Origin: JALCLA01 sp965653565
GTDB lineage: Bacteria > Pseudomonadota > Gammaproteobacteria > Xanthomonadales > Xanthomonadaceae
Assembly (NCBI GenBank): GCA_965653565.1
Contig: CBFHAI010000005.1
Span: 1-64,000 of the forward strand
DNA: 64,000 nucleotides
Direction: 5' to 3'
Made by a program: the position numbers and the translations under genes. Positions 25,703 to 34,439 of the stretch are shown piece by piece. The notes under the pieces are model-generated. The model ran no database searches, was not told the origin of the DNA, and saw only the letters and a program-made list of their open reading frames with translations. Position 1 is the first letter of the stretch. Each line of letters begins with the position of its first letter.

Positions 25703-27748
25703 TCAGCGCAGCATCACCAGCATCTCGATGACGCCGGTGCCGGCGTCGAAACCTTCCAGTGCTTTGCCGACCACGGTGCCCGCCGCCGGGTGCAGCGGTG
25801 CGCGCATCGCGTGGCCAGCCGTCGCGGCCGAAACCAGCAGATCGCCCGGCCGCACGACGCCATTCTCGGCGCTGATCTTCACCGGTACGCGCCCTGCCAG
25901 CGCCAGTGCCGGGCCCGCCGGAGCGGCGGATTCGTCGGCGCCCGGTGCGTTCAACGTCATGCCCGGAGCGGTCGAAATCACGCCGGCAACCAGCGTGCTG
26001 TTGGCGCTCGACGCCAGACGGAAATGACTCGGAATATCCGGGTCGATTTCCACCACATCGCCGGGCTGCGGCACCGGTCCGGTGGCGTGCGATACCACTT
26101 CGGCCAGATCGGCGCCGCCGGTCTGCGTCCCGCCGTTGAAGAAGCCGCGGCCGGCGGCGTTGATGCGCGCCACGTTCACCGTGCCGGGGTTGCCCGACTT
26201 GAACACCGCGATCGAGCCGCTGCTGTGCTGTTCGACCGTCAACACCATGTTGGTGTTGCTGGTATTGAAGTTGACGAAGCGCGCCGCCCGCCCGGTGCTG
26301 AAGTTCGGGGTCCAGGCATAGATCGCGCTGCCGGTGCCGTCGGCGGTGGTTTCGACGCCGTCGCCGCCGTTGCTGGCATTGGCGGTGACACCGTTGCCGT
26401 TGCCATCGGCGATGGCGATCAGCGCCGGGCCGTTGCCGGACGGATTCGACGCATGGAACAGGCCGGCAAACCCGCCGGTGCCGCTGCTGATGCCATACAC
26501 GCCGGCCGTGCCGAAGTTGGAGAACTGCGAGTTGACCTCGCCCTTGAGCGCGGGCTTGGTGCCGGTGACGCGATCCACTTTGGCGTTGATGGCGATGCCA
26601 TTGCCAACCGTTGTCGCCGTGACCACGTCGCTGATGTTGGCCTCGCCGAAAATATTGAAGCGCGCGGCGCGACCGGTGCCGAACGTCGGCACCCAGGCAT
26701 AGAGCGCATTGCCGGCGCCGTCGATATTGGTCTCGATGCCGTTGCCATCCTTGCCTGCGTTGGCGGTGATGGCGTTGCCGTTGCCGTCGGTCAGCGCGAC
26801 CAGCGCCGCGCCGTTGCCGCTGGGGTTGGACGCGTAGAACAGTCCGGCGCGCCCGCCGGTGCCGTTCGACACGCCGAAGATGCCGGCCGCACCGAAATTG
26901 CCGAAGATCGTATTGGTCTCGCCGCGCACCGCCGCCGCAACGCTATTGGTGTTGGTGTTGACGAAGGACGCGACGTTGCCGAGCGTGTTGTCGGGGATAT
27001 TGCCGTTGCCGTTGCTGGTCACATGCAGCACGTTGGCCGCGGTATTGCTCGCGTTCGTGTTGCTCAACTGAGCCGCCGGACCGGTGCTGCTGCTGGCGAA
27101 AATGGCTGCGCCGGCACCGGTATTGGTGAGCGAAAACAAGGGACCGGCGCTGGCCTGCGCCGACACGAACGGCAAGGTGAAGCTGCCTGCCCCGGCGGCC
27201 TGACAGCCGACGGTGCCGTCGGCGTTGACGAGGCGGATGGCGGAGCCGGCGGCGCAGGTTGCAGTGATGCGACGCTGGATTTGCGTCATGTCGAGATCGG
27301 CGCTTCCCAGCGAGCCGTTGACCACCTTCGAACTGTTGACGGTGTTGGCGGCGATGCTCGATGCGATTTCAGCCACCTCCGACACCTGCGCATACGGCAC
27401 CGGATTCAGATCGGTCGGTGGATTGAGCTGCGTGAAAGCCGCCGCGGACGGGCCCGGACGCACGCCGATACGCATCTGCCGATCGCTGCCATCGAAGGCG
27501 CTGCCGCCGAAATCGAGTTCGACGGTGAAGACGCCTTGGACCACGTTCACGTCCTGCACCACGATCGCCGCGCCGACCGGCACGCCGCCGATATCGGTCA
27601 ACTGGAACTGCAGGTCGTAGGCGCCGTTGGCCGGTACGCCGGCATCTTCGAGCGAGCCCTGGTAGGTGAAAACCGTGCCGATCGCGAAGGCCGGCAGCGA
27701 AGCGAAAAGCAATGCGGCGAAGGCCGGCAGACGTTGGATGAGACGCAT
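25703..27748 (-). CDS. Secreted repeat-containing surface protein, tail-fibre-like
   Basis: 681-residue exported protein; signal peptide MRLIQRLPAFAALLFASLPAFA preceded by GGAG. The N-terminal 110 or so residues form a domain seen in many secreted bacterial proteins (FTYQGSLEDAG, YDLQFQLTDIGG, FTVELDFGG). The middle is low-complexity beta-rich sequence with two clear tandem units of about 90 residues. Each runs from NFGxAGxxGxSxGTGGxAGLF through GNGxALxAxxDGNGN to TGRAARF. The C-terminal 140 residues (GGADLAEVVSHATGP, PGDVVEIDPD, VPVKISAENG) resemble the end domain of fibre-like surface proteins. A structural or adhesive role is likely but unproven. It follows the 91-residue secreted protein gene. 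Confidence 0.85.
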   Translation of the reverse strand: MRLIQRLPAFAALLFASLPAFAIGTVFTYQGSLEDAGVPANGAYDLQFQLTDIGGVPVGAAIVVQDVNVVQGVFTVELDFGGSAFDGSDRQMRIGVRPGPSAAAFTQLNPPTDLNPVPYAQVSEVAEIASSIAANTVNSSKVVNGSLGSADLDMTQIQRRITATCAAGSAIRLVNADGTVGCQAAGAGSFTLPFVSAQASAGPLFSLTNTGAGAAIFASSSTGPAAQLSNTNASNTAANVLHVTSNGNGNIPDNTLGNVASFVNTNTNSVAAAVRGETNTIFGNFGAAGIFGVSNGTGGRAGLFYASNPSGNGAALVALTDGNGNAITANAGKDGNGIETNIDGAGNALYAWVPTFGTGRAARFNIFGEANISDVVTATTVGNGIAINAKVDRVTGTKPALKGEVNSQFSNFGTAGVYGISSGTGGFAGLFHASNPSGNGPALIAIADGNGNGVTANASNGGDGVETTADGTGSAIYAWTPNFSTGRAARFVNFNTSNTNMVLTVEQHSSGSIAVFKSGNPGTVNVARINAAGRGFFNGGTQTGGADLAEVVSHATGPVPQPGDVVEIDPDIPSHFRLASSANSTLVAGVISTAPGMTLNAPGADESAAPAGPALALAGRVPVKISAENGVVRPGDLLVSAATAGHAMRAPLHPAAGTVVGKALEGFDAGTGVIEMLVMLR

Positions 27749-27840
27749 GACAGTAGCTCCGGACATTGAAAGGAAAATCGGCGGAACCCGCGGCGAAGCC
27801 GCGATCGCCGGGCGTGAACGATCTGCTGCAACGACAGGCT

Positions 27841-28116
27841 TCAGGGACATGACGTCGCCTCGAAACCGTTGCAGAAAATCCGGCTCGGATCGCCCTGCGG
27901 GCCGTGGAAACCACCGGTGAGGCGGTAGCTGCCGCCGCTTTGCACCTGCGCCGCCGGTTGCGCGGCGGTGACGGTGGCGACATACGCGCCGCCGGCGGCG
28001 CGACTGCCGCCGCCGGCGATGACTTCCTTGCGCATCGTGTAAGGCCCGCCGCTCGATTGCGCCAGCAGCCCCGTGCTGGCGCCCAACAGCAGGGCGATCA
28101 ATAGTATTCGTCGCAT
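27841..28116 (-). CDS. Small secreted protein with C-terminal IFCNGFE motif
   Basis: 91 residues. The signal peptide (MRRILLIALLLGASTGLLAQ) is cleaved near residue 20. A short Gly/Ala-rich mature part includes YTMRKEVIAGGGSRAAGG and SGGSYRLTGGFHGPQG. It ends in PSRIFCNGFEATSCP, closely like the end of the zinc-protease-like protein. It is on the same strand and 92 bp upstream of the surface protein gene, so they probably form an operon. No function is known to me. Confidence 0.8.
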   Translation of the reverse strand: MRRILLIALLLGASTGLLAQSSGGPYTMRKEVIAGGGSRAAGGAYVATVTAAQPAAQVQSGGSYRLTGGFHGPQGDPSRIFCNGFEATSCP

Positions 28117-28238
28117 GCATGCCCCCGAATCGCGGCCCCGCGCCGCGTGATCAGCTTCGATATGCCCCACGATAAAACCGCGGCCGACCGGCCACAATCG
28201 GTGACAATCCCTCAGTTGCGGACCCCGGGCGCGGAAAA

Positions 28239-29873
28239 TCAGCGCTGTTTGCTGGTGCGCAGCGCCAGCAGCGACGGCGGCGCGTCGAAGCTGTCGGGGT
28301 TGGCCTGCGGCCAGAAAATCTTGAACACCGGATGCTCCGGCATGCCGCCGAGCAATTCGCCCGGCGCGACGAAATGATGCAGCGCGGCGAGCGAGCGCAC
28401 CTCGGTCGAGGACACCCGGCGGATCACATGCTCGGGGCCGATCTGCGCGGGATGCGACAGCCCGGCCGCCGCCAGCAGCTCCCTCAGCGCCTTGAGCGTG
28501 TTCTGGTGGAAATTGAACACGCGTTCGGCCTTGTCGGGCACCACCAGCGCGCGCTGGCGGCCCTGATCCTGCGTCGCCACGCCGGTCGGGCATTGGTCGG
28601 TGTGGCAGCTCTGCGACTGGATGCAGCCGAGCGCGAACATGAAACCGCGGCCGGCGTTGCACCAGTCGGCACCGAGCGCCATGGTGCGCGCCAGGTCGAA
28701 CGCCGTGATGATCTTTCCGGCCGCGCCGACGCGGATCTTGCCGCGCAGGTTCAGGCCCACCAGCGTGTTGTGCACCAGCAGCAGCGCCTCGCGCAGCGGC
28801 GCGCCGACATGATTGGTGAACTCCAGCGGCGCCGCGCCGGTGCCGCCCTCGCCACCGTCCACGACGATGAAATCCGGCAGGATGCCGGTCTTGTTCATCG
28901 CCTTGGCGATCGCGAACCATTCCCACGGATGGCCGATCGCGAGTTTGAAGCCCACCGGCTTGCCGCCGGAAAGTTCGCGCAGCTTGGCAACGAATTCCAG
29001 CAGGCCGACCGGCGTTGCGAAGGCCGAATGCCTTGCCGGCGAATTGCAGTCGATGCCCTCGGGCACGCCGCGGGCGAGCGCGATTTCCTCGGTGACTTTC
29101 GCGCCCGGCAGGATGCCGCCATGGCCGGGCTTGGCGCCCTGCGAAAGTTTGATTTCGATCATCTTGACCTGCTTGTCGCCGGCATTGGCGACGAAGCGCT
29201 CGGCGTTGAACGACCCATCGTCGTTGCGGCAACCGAAGTAGCCCGAGCCGATCTCCCACACCAGATCGCCGCCGTGCTCGCGGTGATAGCGCGAAATCGA
29301 ACCTTCGCCGGTGTCGTGGAAAAAACGCCCGCGCCGCGCGCCTTCGTTGAGCGCCAGGATCGCATTGGCCGATAGCGATCCGAAACTCATCGCCGAAATA
29401 TTGAAAACACTCGCCGAATACGGCTGCAGGCAGGCATCGCCGCCGATGCCGACGCGAAAATCATGGGTATCGATGCGCGCCGGCGCAATCGAATGATTGA
29501 TCCACTCGTACTGCGGCGCATAGACATCCAGCTGCGTGCCGAACGGCCGCTTGTCGAGCGCATTCTTCGAACGCTGATAGACGATGGAACGCTGCACGCG
29601 CGAAAACGGCGTTTCCTCGTAATCGTCCTCGAGAAAATACTGCCGGATTTCGGGACGGATCGACTCGAACAGAAACCGCAAATGCCCCATCAGCGGATAG
29701 TTGCGCAGCACCGAACTGCGCGTCTGCAGCACATCGCTGATTCCAATCAGCGTGAGCGTGCCGAAGATCAGCAGCGGGATCAGCCACTCGGTACCGTAGC
29801 GCCACAGACCGAACGCTGAAAGCAACGCGAGCACGACGCATGCGGCGAGGACGAAATAGCGCGAAGGCAGCAT
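28239..29873 (-). CDS. Membrane-anchored glutamate-synthase-domain (FMN) protein
   Basis: 544 residues. Two N-terminal hydrophobic segments (about 8-24 and 30-47) precede a domain homologous to the FMN/Fe-S central part of the glutamate synthase large subunit. Landmarks are AMSFGSLSANAILALNEGA, DTGEGSISRYH, KLSQGAKPGHGG, VVDGGEGGTGAAP and the Cys cluster CIQSQSCHTDQCPTG, which can hold an iron-sulfur cluster. It lacks the amidotransferase and GXGXG domains of true GltB, so it is a stand-alone FMN-binding glutamate-synthase-family protein of uncertain reaction. Its nearest upstream gene on the strand ends behind a terminator, so it has its own promoter. Confidence 0.88.
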   Translation of the reverse strand: MLPSRYFVLAACVVLALLSAFGLWRYGTEWLIPLLIFGTLTLIGISDVLQTRSSVLRNYPLMGHLRFLFESIRPEIRQYFLEDDYEETPFSRVQRSIVYQRSKNALDKRPFGTQLDVYAPQYEWINHSIAPARIDTHDFRVGIGGDACLQPYSASVFNISAMSFGSLSANAILALNEGARRGRFFHDTGEGSISRYHREHGGDLVWEIGSGYFGCRNDDGSFNAERFVANAGDKQVKMIEIKLSQGAKPGHGGILPGAKVTEEIALARGVPEGIDCNSPARHSAFATPVGLLEFVAKLRELSGGKPVGFKLAIGHPWEWFAIAKAMNKTGILPDFIVVDGGEGGTGAAPLEFTNHVGAPLREALLLVHNTLVGLNLRGKIRVGAAGKIITAFDLARTMALGADWCNAGRGFMFALGCIQSQSCHTDQCPTGVATQDQGRQRALVVPDKAERVFNFHQNTLKALRELLAAAGLSHPAQIGPEHVIRRVSSTEVRSLAALHHFVAPGELLGGMPEHPVFKIFWPQANPDSFDAPPSLLALRTSKQR

Positions 29874-29992
29874 GGATTGCGGATCCGCGGAGAGTTCGGA
29901 TAGAGCATAGCGAAAGCCGTGCGGAGCACGGAATCGCCATGTAGCGCACGACCGCGAATCGTGGCATCGATCGCCATGCGTCCGCTGCCGGC

Positions 29993-30028
29993 CAAAAAAA
30001 AAGGACGCGGCCAAGCCGCGTCCTTTTT
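29993..30028. terminator. Bidirectional intrinsic terminator after the minor-pilin operon
   Basis: GGACGCGGC and GCCGCGTCC pair around a 3-nt loop, flanked by a run of at least seven A on the left and five T on the right. The stem extends into A-T pairs. On the minus strand it follows the pilV stop by about 35 bp and has a strong T-run, so it should end the pilin operon transcript. Confidence 0.92.
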
Positions 30029-30062
30029 GACCTGCCTCGTCGATCGACGAGGCGTTATCGGG

Positions 30063-32672
30063 TTACTGCGGACACGTCCAGGTAATGGTGCTGCACTGGT
30101 TGTTGTTGGTGGTACACGAGGCGATGGTCGCCGCAGATTCGGTCATATTGATGATCAGGTTGTCGCCCTGCTGGAAGCCCGAGTTGAACGTCAATGCGGT
30201 GGATTCGCCGATCCGGCCCGAATTGCTGACGTTGGCCGTCGTCGGCGTCACGGTTTCGGCGCCATTCACTGCATTCACCACGTCGAAGTTGCGGCATGTG
30301 GTGGCAATGACGTTGGCGCAGGTGACATTGGCTGCGTTCCTCTTGCAGGTGACGGTCTGGTTGGCCAACGTTCCCTGATAGTTGTACGTACCCAGCGTGA
30401 TCGTCGTTGCCGTCGCCGGCTTCGTCGTGCTGCAGGTGGTGGTCGGCGAGTTGTTGAACGAACAGTCGCCGCCGGTGCTCAGGATGCCGCTCGGCTTCGT
30501 AGAGCTCACCACCGAATAGTTCGCCAGAGTGGCCTGGAACGACTGGGTATACGCAAACTCGACGCTGAAGCCGATCGTCGTCGTATCCGCCTGACCGTTG
30601 TCGTTGTTGGTGACTTGCAGCGTCCAAACGCCGGCCGTACGCGGGTTGCCCACCGAAGCGAAGCTGTAAGTCGTCTGGAACGAGTTCCAGCTGCCGGTGC
30701 CGACCGTGTAGGTCTGGTTGTCGGGCGAAATCAGGACGATGGTGGCGTTGCTCGGACCCACGGTACGCGTGAGGGTGAGCTTGATCACCGTTTGCGCGTT
30801 GGTCTTGGTGGCGTCGCTGCCCTCGCACGAGTCCGAGGAGGTGAACGGCTGCACCGCTTTCGCCGCGATGCTGACGGTGACCGGCGCCGCGCCGCAATTG
30901 GGCCCGGCGATGGTAAACACCTGCCCGTCCGAATCGGGTTGGTCACCGATGTTGTCGGTCTGCACCGCGCCGTCCGCCGTGCTGATCGCAAACGTCGGAT
31001 TGGCGAGCAGACCGGTGTTCGAGGTGCGGATCGACGCCGTTGCCGGCGCGCTGCCGGTGAGTGCCGCCGTCACGCGGCCACGCACCGGATTCTGCACGCC
31101 CTGGTTGGCCAGCGTGCTGCCGGTGAAATCGTTGTTGGCGACGTACACCGGCTGGCCCTGCGCCACCGCCGGCGTCCACGACGAAAGCTCGGTCAGGTTG
31201 ATCGAGGTAAACGGCAGCACGCGCAGCAGGCACTGCGTCGGCGTGAGATTGCAATCGTCGTCGGATTCGGCGATCGCATCGAGTGCGTCTTCCTCGAGGT
31301 AATCGATATAGAGGCCGCGAGCATGCATCCAGCGCTCGTTGCCGATCTCGACTTCCTGCGGATCCTCATCGAGCAGGTTGGTGGCGGCCATCTGATCGGC
31401 CACGGCCTGCGTGAGCTGCGCGTTCGGATCGGGCTGCTCGGCCTGGGTTTCCAGATAGTCGATCACGAAGTCGACATACTCGCCGGCCGCCGCCTCGTCG
31501 GGCGAGGGACTGGTGAACGGCTCCGTCTGGCCGCTCGCGATGGCGGTCTTGAGGATGTTGGTGTATTCGTTGTACGGGTCGGCGGCGACACGGAAGATGC
31601 CGTCGACGCGGATCATGCGACAGGCTTCGTAGTATTCGTCGTCGGTGATCGCCTCGCCCAGGTTGTCGAGGAAATGCTCGTGGTTGTCCAGGCGCGGCGA
31701 GAATTTCGGGCCGGCGACGCCGTTCGGATCGTGGTGGTCGCGGCAGCATGCGCCGCACAGCACGCTCTGGTCCGGATCGCCGCCGCTCAGCCGTGCTTCG
31801 CCCGCCTGCGCCGAATACGACGCTTCATCGGGCGCAACGTAGCGTTCGCCGTCCCAGTAGGTCGGACGGTAGGCGAGCGAGGTGTTGGAGGCTTCGCGGA
31901 AATCGCAACGACAACCGACGATGAAGGTTTCGACGCGCGACTGCGCGGTGGCGTTGTTGCTGCCGTCGAGCAGGGCCGCGAAAGTGAAGATGTCGTAGCT
32001 CGTCTGCAGCGCGATGCCGGTGTCGACATCGGGACGCGGATTGGTGGCTGCGGTTTCCGAACCATCGCCGATGGCGATCGGAATCACGCCCTGGTCGATC
32101 GAAGGATCCTGGATCAGTATCACCGGCTTGCGGTCGGCCGCGTCGGGTTCGCGGCGCGCCAGTTTGCCGGTGTTCTCCGGGGCTACCGAGCCGATGGCGT
32201 CCTCGAGCAGTACGAATTGGTCATCGCCGCTCGCGTCCACCCAGCCGACTTTGACGCTGACGCGCTTGAATTCATTCTCATCGACGAACCCCGGCGCCGG
32301 ATCGGCCGTCTCGTTGGCAACCGCGACGAACCGGCCGTCGTTGGTGAGCGGGTTGTTGTCGGGATCCGTCTCGTAGCCATAGCGCGTGACGGTGGTTCTG
32401 ACGGTATAGACCGTTTGTCCCACGGTTACCGAGGTTGGCGCCGTATCGGTGATGCCGGTCAGGTACTCGTCGATCGTGCGATAAGCGCGCAGTTCTTCGA
32501 GCCGATCCTTGGCGACCGACAGCCCGACCGAACGCGCCTTGGCCTGCGCCGAGTTGCGCACGAGGGAAGCCTGCAGGCTGGTCAGTGCCAGCAATCCGAA
32601 GGCGAGTACGGCGACGGCGATCAGTACTTCGAGCAGACTGAAGCCGCGCGGCGAATTGTTTCTGGTGTTCAT
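30063..32672 (-). CDS. pilV: Giant PilV-like minor pilin with C-terminal adhesin-like extension
   Basis: Minor type IV pilin, 869 residues against about 150-200 for ordinary PilV. The prepilin leader is SPRG|FSLLEVLIAVAVLAFGLLAL with Glu5 of the mature chain. The pilin part runs to about 160. Further on there is a Cys/His-rich segment (C254, C256, C306, C309, C310 in LCGACCRDHHDP, H331, H333, C351), an acidic helical region, and from about 590 a beta-rich region. Residues 625-710 (IKLTLTRTV, ATIVLISPDNQTY, GVWTLQVTNNDNG) resemble the P/Homo-B domain of proprotein convertases. The C-terminal 150 residues are Thr/Asn/Cys-rich. This arrangement suggests a pilus-tip adhesin. It is the last gene of the fimT-pilW-pilX-pilV operon. 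Confidence 0.85.
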   Translation of the reverse strand: MNTRNNSPRGFSLLEVLIAVAVLAFGLLALTSLQASLVRNSAQAKARSVGLSVAKDRLEELRAYRTIDEYLTGITDTAPTSVTVGQTVYTVRTTVTRYGYETDPDNNPLTNDGRFVAVANETADPAPGFVDENEFKRVSVKVGWVDASGDDQFVLLEDAIGSVAPENTGKLARREPDAADRKPVILIQDPSIDQGVIPIAIGDGSETAATNPRPDVDTGIALQTSYDIFTFAALLDGSNNATAQSRVETFIVGCRCDFREASNTSLAYRPTYWDGERYVAPDEASYSAQAGEARLSGGDPDQSVLCGACCRDHHDPNGVAGPKFSPRLDNHEHFLDNLGEAITDDEYYEACRMIRVDGIFRVAADPYNEYTNILKTAIASGQTEPFTSPSPDEAAAGEYVDFVIDYLETQAEQPDPNAQLTQAVADQMAATNLLDEDPQEVEIGNERWMHARGLYIDYLEEDALDAIAESDDDCNLTPTQCLLRVLPFTSINLTELSSWTPAVAQGQPVYVANNDFTGSTLANQGVQNPVRGRVTAALTGSAPATASIRTSNTGLLANPTFAISTADGAVQTDNIGDQPDSDGQVFTIAGPNCGAAPVTVSIAAKAVQPFTSSDSCEGSDATKTNAQTVIKLTLTRTVGPSNATIVLISPDNQTYTVGTGSWNSFQTTYSFASVGNPRTAGVWTLQVTNNDNGQADTTTIGFSVEFAYTQSFQATLANYSVVSSTKPSGILSTGGDCSFNNSPTTTCSTTKPATATTITLGTYNYQGTLANQTVTCKRNAANVTCANVIATTCRNFDVVNAVNGAETVTPTTANVSNSGRIGESTALTFNSGFQQGDNLIINMTESAATIASCTTNNNQCSTITWTCPQ

Positions 32673-32686
32673 GCCATGCGCTCCGA

Positions 32687-34426
32687 TCAGAATCCGTCGT
32701 CGTCGTCGAGCCAGCTTCCGCCAACGCGACCGAAATAGCGTGCCGGGGGCGGCGGATCGTCGCCATCCTGGCCGGCCGCGCCCCAGTCGTAATAAATCAT
32801 GTCCAGCGTGCCGCTGATTCCTACATTGCCCTGCACCACGGTGGAACCGAAGATCTGGCCGTTGCCGTTGCCGCGGAACTCGGCCGTGTTGTCGTCGCTG
32901 CGCACGAACAGCATGCCGTACAGCAACAGGTTGGACGCATGCAATTCCTCGTCCACCACCACGACGACGTCGTTCTCGGGAGCGCCGATCTGATCGCGAA
33001 GCGTGCACACCACGTCCGGTGCCGAGTTGGTGTTGTGGTCGAAAGAGTCGTAGACGTAATAGAGGCCTTCGGCGGCCGCCCCCAGCGCGTTGAGCTCGGC
33101 GCAGGTGACAAACTGGAAGCCAAGTTCTTCGCGCATCGCATAGACCGCGCAATCGGTCTTGAAAAGCGGGTCGCCGGTGATGCCGCAATCGGTGTCGGTG
33201 AGCCCCTGCCCGGTGTCTTCCGAGCAACCGCCGGCGTTGTCTTCGTTGCAGCCGTCGGCCTCGGCCACGTAGTCGACGTTGAAGATCCATTCGAACAGAT
33301 TGTCGTCGGACGGATCCGATGCCCGATCCATCCCGTTGCCCGGGAAAAAAGTGATGTCGGGCAGGTCGGCGGTACCGATGCCGCCGTCCACGTCGAGGAT
33401 GTCGATGCCTTCCTGCTTGAGGCTCTGCGAGTGGCCGGAGATGAAGTCCGGATCGCCCTCGCTCGGGCAGCCGCAGCCGGTGTTGCCGCTACCGGCGCAA
33501 GTGGTGAGCAGATCGTCGACCGGCACTTCGCCGTGGCCGAGGAAACCGCCCAGGTGGCAGGTGCTGACACTACCGACGCCGCCACCCGAAGACGCTTCGA
33601 AGTCGACATCGCCGGGCGCCCAAACCGAAGCGGCCAGACCGGTGCCGCCCGCGTTCGGAGCCGCCACCACTTGCGCGTTGCCGAGCCCCTGCACCAAACC
33701 GGAGGCCACCAGCGGTACCGCCGAAGCCGGGTTGAACGAACCGTAGCTGGCCCAGGTTTCCTTGACGGTGGCCGTCGCGTTTTCCGCATCGAGCATGCCG
33801 GTTGCGATCAGCGTGACGGCGACGTTGTTGCCCTTCTCGGGCTCCAGACGGCACTGCGGATCGTTGCTGTCGGAGACGTCGATGCGGCACAGCAAGGCGG
33901 TTATGCGGGTTTTGACAGGAAATGCAGCGCCACCGTCGGATACCGCGCCGCCGACGACCGCGAGCGAGCCGGCGGTGACGATGCTGGCGACGTCATTGCT
34001 GGTAGTGCCATCGGCATCGTCGGCCAAGGTCGCGAAGTACATCTGTTCGCGGCGCTCGGGGATCGCCTCGGCCAGGCACGGATGCGGAGCCGTCGGCGTG
34101 GTCGGGCACGGCTGCCAGCGGGGCGCGCCTGTATTGAGCCAGCCGTTCGCGTCGGTGGAAACGATATGCCGCAGCTGCGATTTCACATATTCGCCGCCGA
34201 TATTCACGCCGTATTCGGCGGCCTGCTCGGCCAGCCGCGCACGATTCTCGTTGCTGGTGGTGCGCAGCTCGTAGAACGCCGTATTGGTGGCGAAAATCGC
34301 GATCACGGTGACGATCGCCAGCAGCAGCAGCGTTACCGCGAGCGTCGTGATGCCGCGCTGGGCGTTTGCCCTGGCGGAGTGCGGAAGCTTGCTCGGAGAA
34401 TTCATTGGCTGGCCCGCTTGGTTCAT
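32687..34426 (-). CDS. pilX: Enlarged PilX-like minor pilin lacking Glu5
   Basis: 579 residues, about three times ordinary PilX. The leader NAQRG|ITTLAVTLLLLAIVTVIAIFA has Ala, not Glu, at mature position 5, as in tip-type minor pseudopilins of the GspK kind. The body is Gly/Asp/Cys-rich, with paired Cys (CGITGDPLFKTDC, CAGSGNTGCGC), and ends in a beta-rich segment (GNGNGQIFGSTVVQGNVGI) and an acidic tail. ATG codons at either end of the first eight residues can start it; I took the first. It lies 13 bp after pilW. The assignment rests on gene order and the leader; the body has no motif I recognise. Confidence 0.82.
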   Translation of the reverse strand: MNQAGQPMNSPSKLPHSARANAQRGITTLAVTLLLLAIVTVIAIFATNTAFYELRTTSNENRARLAEQAAEYGVNIGGEYVKSQLRHIVSTDANGWLNTGAPRWQPCPTTPTAPHPCLAEAIPERREQMYFATLADDADGTTSNDVASIVTAGSLAVVGGAVSDGGAAFPVKTRITALLCRIDVSDSNDPQCRLEPEKGNNVAVTLIATGMLDAENATATVKETWASYGSFNPASAVPLVASGLVQGLGNAQVVAAPNAGGTGLAASVWAPGDVDFEASSGGGVGSVSTCHLGGFLGHGEVPVDDLLTTCAGSGNTGCGCPSEGDPDFISGHSQSLKQEGIDILDVDGGIGTADLPDITFFPGNGMDRASDPSDDNLFEWIFNVDYVAEADGCNEDNAGGCSEDTGQGLTDTDCGITGDPLFKTDCAVYAMREELGFQFVTCAELNALGAAAEGLYYVYDSFDHNTNSAPDVVCTLRDQIGAPENDVVVVVDEELHASNLLLYGMLFVRSDDNTAEFRGNGNGQIFGSTVVQGNVGISGTLDMIYYDWGAAGQDGDDPPPPARYFGRVGGSWLDDDDGF

Positions 34427-34439
34427 TTGTTTCGGAAAA

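Noticed and set aside
29919..32738. A 939-codon plus-strand open frame across pilV
   Set aside because: Antisense to a gene with a clear prepilin leader; no recognisable domain.
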